From the NCBI GenBank assembly GCA_012841225.1, contig DUVD01000275.1, positions 1 to 10,301 on the forward strand: a stretch of DNA of 10,301 nt, read 5' to 3'. Within the stretch, counting starts at the first letter, position 1, and every line of letters begins with the position of its first letter. Of the stretch, positions 5,653 through 10,301 are shown piece after piece. Under the pieces are notes generated by a model that saw nothing but the letters and a program-made list of their open reading frames with translations, was not told the origin of the DNA and did no database searches. The DNA comes from Fibrobacter sp. (GTDB lineage Bacteria > Fibrobacterota > Fibrobacteria > Fibrobacterales > Fibrobacteraceae). Position numbers and translations under genes: made by a program.

Positions 5653-7048
5653 AATGCCCCGCAGAAAAACGAATAAAATTTGGCCCTAAAAAGCCTTTAT
5701 TTTTTAACGGAATATGAATCCAAGCATTGCTAAAGGCCTCATTTCTTTTTTGCCAAAGAAGCGCTCCTTTGCCAGAAAGCAGTTCAATCAACACCTCCCC
5801 TTCGCTTTGTATTAAAACGCGCAAGGAGTTTTCATCTAAAGACTTAGAGACCACCCGCGTGTTTATTTTAAACGTAAAAGGCGCAGAAACCACCTCATTG
5901 TTTGAGAGATTCTTTTTACCCTGAAATCCAGGTGTATTTTCAATTCGACCAGTCGACGGGTTAAATCCATTAGGGCAATTAATTCCTTTTTCTTTATTCC
6001 AAAATGTGAAATCCAGAACAGCCTCTTTATAGGTCAAAAACAAAGAGTCCTCGACATTTTTTAAGTAGCCCAAAGGAGCACGCCTCACCGAAATCCCTGG
6101 AATCTGGACAGCTTGTAAAAAAGCGGCGGTATCTTTTGTAAATACAATCGACTCATAAGGGTATATAGAATCGCTCGGCAAAGCTGGAACGAGCCCTCTT
6201 TTCCCAAAACCAAGACCAGATAAAGGAAGCGCCCGACTAACCCTACTGTAAACTTCAACCCACTCAGGGACGGGTTCTTCTGGACAATGATGTACTTCAG
6301 TTAAATAAAGAGGCGCTGTTTCTAGCAAAAAAAGTAGGGTGTCAATCCTATTATTTCGAGGGCTCTCGTCTGGAGGGAGTTCTGCCTTAAGCCATAGAGA
6401 GGATGATTCATTATTTTGACTTACCCACAAAGAATCTCGAATAAAGAGTTCTTTAACGTCTAAAATGCTACGGTAAAGAAGGGGCAAAAAAGAAACTTTT
6501 AGTAAAGACGAATCGCACTTAGAGAGCAAAAATTGCACCCGCCATCGTTTTTCCTGGTAAACGGCTTGTTTTATGCTAATAGCGCAGTCTTTAATACCGG
6601 ATTCATACTCGCTATTTGCTTCTCCTGGGGTGGGGGTGGTTAGTACCCAGTTGTCTTTTTCTGCACCATAACGCTGAAATGAGCGTCCCGCTTTAGGAAC
6701 AGGGATTTCTGCAGAATCAACACAATTCGGAGATCTCAAATTCCAAAAAGAAGCCTTCGAATTAGGTAAAGCAGGAAAAACAAGGGGCCTACAATCGAGC
6801 CACTCGCTTGAAATGCATTGAGACGTATCGCGATGTAAAAGCAACCGAGGCGCTGCTATAGCAGTAAAAGCAAGCTCCTCTTTATTTTCAAATTGAATAA
6901 AAAGGGTGTCTTGCGTCGAAAACGAGGTCCCTAAACGGATTTCGACAAATTCACCGAGATTGTCAGTCACTTCTTGAGGGTCTGGCAAAAACTCTGCAAA
7001 TAAAGGACACCCTAAAACAGCTAAGCCGCACGTTAGGGTTAATAACAT
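5618..7048 (-). CDS. Secreted protein with two lamin-tail-like domains
   Basis: A 476-residue exported protein. The N-terminus is hydrophobic (about 1-17) but lacks the usual Lys/Arg. Cleavage after LFA at residue 18 is likely; the VLGC at 11-14 is an imperfect lipobox. Region 1 (about 18-146) resembles the lamin-tail (LTD) fold: 'GEFVEIRLG' near the start, 'SFQRYGAEKDNW' and the hallmark 'TPTPGEAN' at its end. Region 2 (about 247-377) repeats the plan with 'LYLTEVHHC', 'EWVEVYSR' and 'NTPGFQG'. A C-terminal beta-rich domain (about 388-476) may be Ig/FlgD-like, with strands such as LRVLIQSEGEVLIELL. LTDs in bacterial secreted proteins are linked to binding or surface attachment; the ligand here is unknown. 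The start is ATG 7048, with AAGGTG further upstream than ideal. Its end overlaps the next gene by 35 bases. Confidence 0.75.
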   Translation of the reverse strand: MLLTLTCGLAVLGCPLFAEFLPDPQEVTDNLGEFVEIRLGTSFSTQDTLFIQFENKEELAFTAIAAPRLLLHRDTSQCISSEWLDCRPLVFPALPNSKASFWNLRSPNCVDSAEIPVPKAGRSFQRYGAEKDNWVLTTPTPGEANSEYESGIKDCAISIKQAVYQEKRWRVQFLLSKCDSSLLKVSFLPLLYRSILDVKELFIRDSLWVSQNNESSSLWLKAELPPDESPRNNRIDTLLFLLETAPLYLTEVHHCPEEPVPEWVEVYSRVSRALPLSGLGFGKRGLVPALPSDSIYPYESIVFTKDTAAFLQAVQIPGISVRRAPLGYLKNVEDSLFLTYKEAVLDFTFWNKEKGINCPNGFNPSTGRIENTPGFQGKKNLSNNEVVSAPFTFKINTRVVSKSLDENSLRVLIQSEGEVLIELLSGKGALLWQKRNEAFSNAWIHIPLKNKGFLGPNFIRFSAGHYEKMVGVVLRP

Positions 7049-7112
7049 TTTTAATTGACACCTTATTAGAGGGCCAGTTCGCTTTTTTATTTAAACGTTT
7101 TCAGGCGCTCTT

Positions 7113-8030
7113 TTATTCGATCGAGTGATCGTTTGGGAGGATATAATTAACCGGATTGACAGTAGTCCCATTGACCCACACTTCATAATGAAGGTGCGAC
7201 CCAGCAGAAAGACCAGTGTTTCCCATGTAACCAATGATTTGATATCTTTTGACAAATTGACCTGGTTTAACCATACACTGCTGCATATGGCCGTATTTAG
7301 TTTCGATGCCGTTGCCATGGTCTATAGCAACAAAGTTACCTAAAGAAGCGCTAAACTGAGCTCTTTGAACCGCGCCATTGGCAGGAGCATAAATAGGCGT
7401 CCAACGGTCATTAGCGATGTCAACCCCTTTATGCATACGTACAAAACCCGTAATGGGATGAGTTCGAGTGCCATAAGGAGAGGCATAACGGCCTCGCGTA
7501 GGTGAAATAGAAGGAATGGATTGCCAGTTAGAATGTTGTTTTAAAATGTAATTATTGATCGAAGAAAAAGACCCTTGATTCATCAATATTTTATTGGCGA
7601 GCTGAGATGATTTTTCTTGTAATGCATCGGCTAATTCGAGTGTCGGGGAAGTAGCCCAAATCAGCTGTAGCAACGGGTCTATAACACCGCCCGTACCAAG
7701 CTCTCTGGCGTTCCGATCAGTTGCTGTAAGACCAAACTTAGCGTAGACGAGGTCTTCTTCTTCAAAAAGAAACTCCATGTTTTGGTCTAAAGAAAGTAAA
7801 TGAGATTGCAAGCCTTGTAGTTCAGTGTCTAAAGAAGCACGCTGCTGAACAGCCTTGCCTAAAAAATGCTGATAGGTATAAATAATGCCGGCTTGAATGA
7901 ATAATAGAAGCAAGCCAATAGTGATCACCTTGCGCACGGCAAAGAAAGCACGAAAAGACCAATTAGGAAGTTTCAACGACAGGGATTTAGAAGAACCCTG
8001 AAAATGTATGGTTGTCTTAAAAAATGACAC
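7113..8030 (-). CDS. Membrane-anchored M23 (LytM-type) peptidase
   Basis: A 305-residue protein. A basic N-terminus (1-34) precedes one membrane helix (about 35-52). A helical, Gln/Leu-rich region follows (about 56-92, probable coiled coil), then a linker, then an M23 metallopeptidase domain (about 180-298). The zinc-ligand motif 'MHKGVDIA' gives His200 and Asp204, and 'GSHLHYEVW' gives His279 and His281. His248 lies in 'KYGHM'. All key residues are present, so an active periplasmic peptidoglycan endopeptidase is expected. Coiled-coil plus M23 architectures are common in cell-wall remodelling and in division-linked proteins. The start is GTG 8030. No other start fits before the membrane helix, an in-frame stop lies just upstream, and no ribosome site is visible. 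It lies 52 bases after the propeller gene. Confidence 0.92.
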   Translation of the reverse strand: MSFFKTTIHFQGSSKSLSLKLPNWSFRAFFAVRKVITIGLLLLFIQAGIIYTYQHFLGKAVQQRASLDTELQGLQSHLLSLDQNMEFLFEEEDLVYAKFGLTATDRNARELGTGGVIDPLLQLIWATSPTLELADALQEKSSQLANKILMNQGSFSSINNYILKQHSNWQSIPSISPTRGRYASPYGTRTHPITGFVRMHKGVDIANDRWTPIYAPANGAVQRAQFSASLGNFVAIDHGNGIETKYGHMQQCMVKPGQFVKRYQIIGYMGNTGLSAGSHLHYEVWVNGTTVNPVNYILPNDHSIE

Positions 8031-8033
8031 AGT

Positions 8034-8077
8034 TGAGTAAGTTTAGTAAAAACATTCGAAAAAGTAAACCAAACTCA
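8034..8077 (-). promoter_or_regulatory. Imperfect hairpin just upstream of the M23 gene start
   Basis: TGAGT (8034-8038) pairs with ACTCA (8073-8077), and GTTTA (8041-8045) pairs with TAAAC (8065-8069), leaving a small internal loop and a 19-base apical loop. In the minus-strand transcript, this stem ends 4 bases before the GTG start and could affect translation of a gene that lacks a ribosome site. The role is inferred. Confidence 0.3.
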
Positions 8078-8082
8078 GATAA

Positions 8083-9591
8083 TTATTGGATAGTGTAAAT
8101 AACGATTGTATTACTGTACTCATAACCCACAATTAAGAGCGGAACCCCAGAAATTGGACTATTCTCGCCAGAAATGAACAAAATTCCTTCTGGACCACGA
8201 TCTTTAACGTCTAAGTAATAGTCGATAATCACTGGTTTTTGAGGGTTTGCTAAATCCCAAACCATGATCCCGGACACACGTTCGAGGCCTAAAAATGCAA
8301 GCGACCTTCCATTAACCTCTCCTATAGTGACCGTTTCGGGCTCCGAACCCTTGTCTAGACTCCGAGCATCTACTTCTACTTTCTTCTTTTTCGAATTCCA
8401 ATTAAAGTATTGTGGGGCGACTTCGGCGATTGTTTTTTCGATTTGGTCGCCCGAATCAAAAAGAAGTGTGCCTGTATTACCATCAAAAACGCTCATAGAA
8501 CGTGAGCCAAATGTATAAACAGCAGTGCATTGGTGATCTGGAAAAATCTCGCAGGACTCGCTATTGCTAAGCGTTAATTTTTGCAATGCAGTAAGCCAAC
8601 TTGCATTGAATATGTCCGTATTTAAAGAGCCCTTTTCAAAAAGCTTTAGGATGTTTGTTTCGTCCGTAAAAACAGGTGACTTCCTGGAAGCGCCTTCGTT
8701 CGCCGTCAAAACGAAATTTTGATCATTTTTGGAGTAAACCGCTATGCCGTCGGGCTGGCGCAAACCCATAACAGGTGCATTTTCAATTTTTGCTTTTTTA
8801 TCCTTGCGAAAGTCGAACCCTTGACCGGGTAAAGAATGATCTACTGCCCCCAAAGGGAAGACCGATTTTATTTTTTTTGCCATAACATCGATCACAGCAA
8901 TGGCATTGTTTTCTTGCAAACTAACCCAAGCTTTTTGACCAGAAGGCTCTACAGTGATGTATTCTGGCTCTAAGTTCTGAAAAAAAGAACTTGGGCCGCT
9001 TTTTCGCACCCCTTTTTGAAGAAGAGCAGCGCTATCGAGGTGGTTGAATCTCAAGATAGAGACAGCTTCACTTTCTGATTCCTTAGTTACATCGATTAAG
9101 GCGATAGCCCCTTCGGGATCTACAGAGTAGTCGGCTGCAGGAGAACCCTCACAAGCCACTAGAATGGTTTTTCCGTTTGGAGTAAAGGTGAGCATATCTG
9201 GCTCTGGGCAAACCGTGTAGCTCTTTATAAGTCTTAATGAATCACTATATTGATAAAGATGCACATGCCCGTCTTCAGTATGAGGATCTGCTATTAACGA
9301 GACTGCAACCATGTCGTTAAATACGGTAACGCTTGACGCATCGCCTGGCACGGCAATCACTTCTTGGACAGCCAGCTTTTTAGGATTTTCGAGATTGATA
9401 ACGGTAATCGTCTTGTTACCCCCTACTGCAAAAAGCGTTTTAGACGAGGGCATATAAGCAGTAATTTCGGCATCGCTTACCTTGCTTACCCTTGCAAAAA
9501 ACTTTAATGTGCTTCCTTGTTGAAAAACAGTCTCGGCTGCAAACGTTAAACCAGCGATCAATAAAAACAAAACACTTGATTTTTTTAACAT
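8083..9591 (-). CDS. Choice-of-anchor I family beta-propeller, secreted
   Basis: A 502-residue protein with a signal peptide (MLKKSS, hydrophobic core, cleavage near residue 19). The rest is a repeated beta-propeller with characteristic blades: 'EPDMLTFTPNGKTILVACEG' (129-148), 'LEPEYITVEPSGQKAWVSLQ' (207-226) and 'QPDGIAVY....FVLTANEG' (279-300). Later motifs are 'TFGSRSMSVFD' (360-370), 'EPETVTIGEVNGRSLAFLGL' (417-436) with 'RVSGIMVWDL', and 'GPEGILFISGENSPI' (466-480). This pattern matches the choice-of-anchor I family of surface-exposed or secreted propellers, related in sequence to alkaline-phosphatase-associated propellers. No C-terminal anchor is present, since the protein ends right after the last blade. 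Substrate and function are unknown. ATG 9591 has GAGGG at 9596-9600 with 4-base spacing. It follows the small coiled-coil gene by 9 bases. Confidence 0.88.
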   Translation of the reverse strand: MLKKSSVLFLLIAGLTFAAETVFQQGSTLKFFARVSKVSDAEITAYMPSSKTLFAVGGNKTITVINLENPKKLAVQEVIAVPGDASSVTVFNDMVAVSLIADPHTEDGHVHLYQYSDSLRLIKSYTVCPEPDMLTFTPNGKTILVACEGSPAADYSVDPEGAIALIDVTKESESEAVSILRFNHLDSAALLQKGVRKSGPSSFFQNLEPEYITVEPSGQKAWVSLQENNAIAVIDVMAKKIKSVFPLGAVDHSLPGQGFDFRKDKKAKIENAPVMGLRQPDGIAVYSKNDQNFVLTANEGASRKSPVFTDETNILKLFEKGSLNTDIFNASWLTALQKLTLSNSESCEIFPDHQCTAVYTFGSRSMSVFDGNTGTLLFDSGDQIEKTIAEVAPQYFNWNSKKKKVEVDARSLDKGSEPETVTIGEVNGRSLAFLGLERVSGIMVWDLANPQKPVIIDYYLDVKDRGPEGILFISGENSPISGVPLLIVGYEYSNTIVIYTIQ

Positions 9592-9600
9592 AGTACCCTC

Positions 9601-10002
9601 TTAAAAGAACAAATAAAATAAAAAAGCCCCAACGGCCACACCACCTAAAAAATAAGCGCCCATTACTGCTTTAGACGCAGAAGATTCCTTTACTGCCGCC
9701 TCTTTTGCCAAAAGACTCTCTGAAGTAATAAATAGTGCTTTTGAACACACTTCATACTCTTTTTTTATGGCGGCAAAACTAGAATCCCAATTAGCGCTCT
9801 TTTGCTGTTCTAAATAAAGTTCGTCCTTATAGCGCGATTCTAACTCACGGCAAAAATGATCTTGAGCGACAATTATGCTGTCTTTTAACTGTAGTTCTTG
9901 TTGCTCCAGAGTTAAAGTAAGTTCTGGTTCGCGTAAAGAATCGGCTTGGACTTCTGTTACAGAAAAGACCGTCGCCCAAAGAAGAAGTAGTATTAGTGAC
10001 AT
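9601..10002 (-). CDS. Small exported coiled-coil protein with C-terminal membrane helix
   Basis: Not recognised. A 133-residue protein with an N-terminal signal-like segment (1-20, likely cleavage after VQA). Residues about 25-105 are charged, helical and probably coiled-coil (LTLEQQELQLKDS, KDELYLEQQKSANW), with Cys51 and Cys86. A C-terminal membrane helix (about 113-133) contains 'GAYFLGGVAVGAF', with small-residue spacing that favours helix packing. The topology, if cleaved, would place the coiled coil in the periplasm and the tail in the membrane. It is the first gene of block B. ATG 10002 has no visible ribosome site and follows a very AT-rich leader. The divergent parE gene begins 123 bases away. 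It ends 9 bases before the propeller gene, and its stop codon is part of the same short spacer as that gene's ribosome site. Confidence 0.75.
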   Translation of the reverse strand: MSLILLLLWATVFSVTEVQADSLREPELTLTLEQQELQLKDSIIVAQDHFCRELESRYKDELYLEQQKSANWDSSFAAIKKEYEVCSKALFITSESLLAKEAAVKESSASKAVMGAYFLGGVAVGAFLFYLFF

Positions 10003-10088
10003 AATTGATAATAAAGTAGTAAAAAAACAGAAGTTGATTTATATACATTTGTGCAGTTAAACTATTTTTTCTATATTGCAGATTTTAA

Positions 10089-10117
10089 TTTACGTTTTAA
10101 CAAATTTTAATTATAAA
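10089..10117 (+). promoter_or_regulatory. Candidate promoter of parE
   Basis: TTTACG (10089-10094) and TATAAA (10112-10117) are spaced by 17 bases, matching 4 and 5 of 6 bases of the sigma-70 consensus. The start point would fall at about 10124, only about two bases before the ATG. A second candidate, TTGTGC (10049-10054) with TATATT (10072-10077) and a 17-base spacer, would give a leader of about 40 bases. Both are predictions. Confidence 0.4.
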
Positions 10118-10125
10118 ATACGGAT

Positions 10126-10301
10126 ATGGCATCAAAATATAACGAAGACAGCATTAAATCACTCGATTGGCACGAGCATATTAGACTCCGCCCCGGTATG
10201 TACATCGGTAAACTCGGTGATGGGCAAAGCCCAGACGACGGTATTTACGTTTTAGCTAAAGAAATCATAGACAACTCTATTGACGAATACGTAATGGGGG
10301 C
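10126..10301 (+). CDS. parE: DNA topoisomerase IV subunit B (ParE), N-terminal fragment
   Basis: The first 58 codons are visible; the gene runs off the right edge. ParE is the ATPase subunit of topoisomerase IV, which decatenates daughter chromosomes. Visible are 'RLRPGMYIGKLGDG' (20-33), 'DDGIYVLAKE' (37-46) and 'IIDNSIDEYVMG' (47-58). The last segment is the GHKL ATP-binding N-box, with Glu46, Asp49 and Asn50. The 'GKLGDG...DDGIY' form, instead of the 'GSTG..GLHHLVYE' form of GyrB, favours ParE and resembles the Bacteroidota and FCB type. ATG 10126 is preceded by CGGAT with no proper ribosome site at useful spacing. It is divergent from block B and shares its 123-base upstream region. Confidence 0.88.
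   Translation, partial: MASKYNEDSIKSLDWHEHIRLRPGMYIGKLGDGQSPDDGIYVLAKEIIDNSIDEYVMG

Noticed and set aside
7004..7048. Lipoprotein reading of the lamin-tail protein (VLGC at residues 11-14)
   Set aside because: The -2 residue is Leu and there is no basic n-region. Ordinary cleavage after LFA is more plausible, though not certain.

Overview
The window most resembles a Gram-negative bacterium of the FCB superphylum, with Fibrobacterota or a relative as my best guess. The basis is an nfeD-floA pair, a ParE of the 'MYIGKLGDG...DDGIYVL' type, several exported proteins with lamin-tail-like and beta-propeller folds, and a putative outer-membrane protein. Base composition is moderately AT-rich. This placement is inference, because no rRNA gene is present.

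Plus-strand left block (1-1959): the 3' end of an nfeD-type gene, then floA (flotillin-like SPFH protein), then one base later a gene for a membrane-anchored protein. That protein has an acidic linker and a C-terminal winged helix resembling the gamma domain of FtsK. The block ends at a strong, symmetrical terminator that is shared with the convergent ribD.

Minus-strand block A (4730 down to 1993): a membrane protein with three PAS-like domains and no output domain, a rhodanese lipoprotein, and ribD (riboflavin biosynthesis deaminase/reductase). Spacings of about 10 bases point to one transcript. The 150-base AT-rich gap upstream holds an inverted repeat and two near-identical direct repeats, which are candidate control sites.

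Minus-strand block B (10002 down to 4882): five envelope genes in one direction. They are a small exported coiled-coil protein with a C-terminal membrane helix, a secreted 'choice-of-anchor I' beta-propeller, a membrane-anchored M23 peptidase, a secreted protein with two lamin-tail-like domains, and a Trp-rich exported protein that may be an outer-membrane barrel. The last two genes overlap by 35 bases. Together they suggest a cell-envelope or surface module, but no known system is recognised.

At the right edge, divergent from block B, lies the start of parE (topoisomerase IV subunit B). The best promoter there would give an almost leaderless mRNA.

No tRNA, rRNA, CRISPR array, transposon or phage gene was seen. 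The most unusual item is the FtsK-gamma-like membrane protein coupled to floA.
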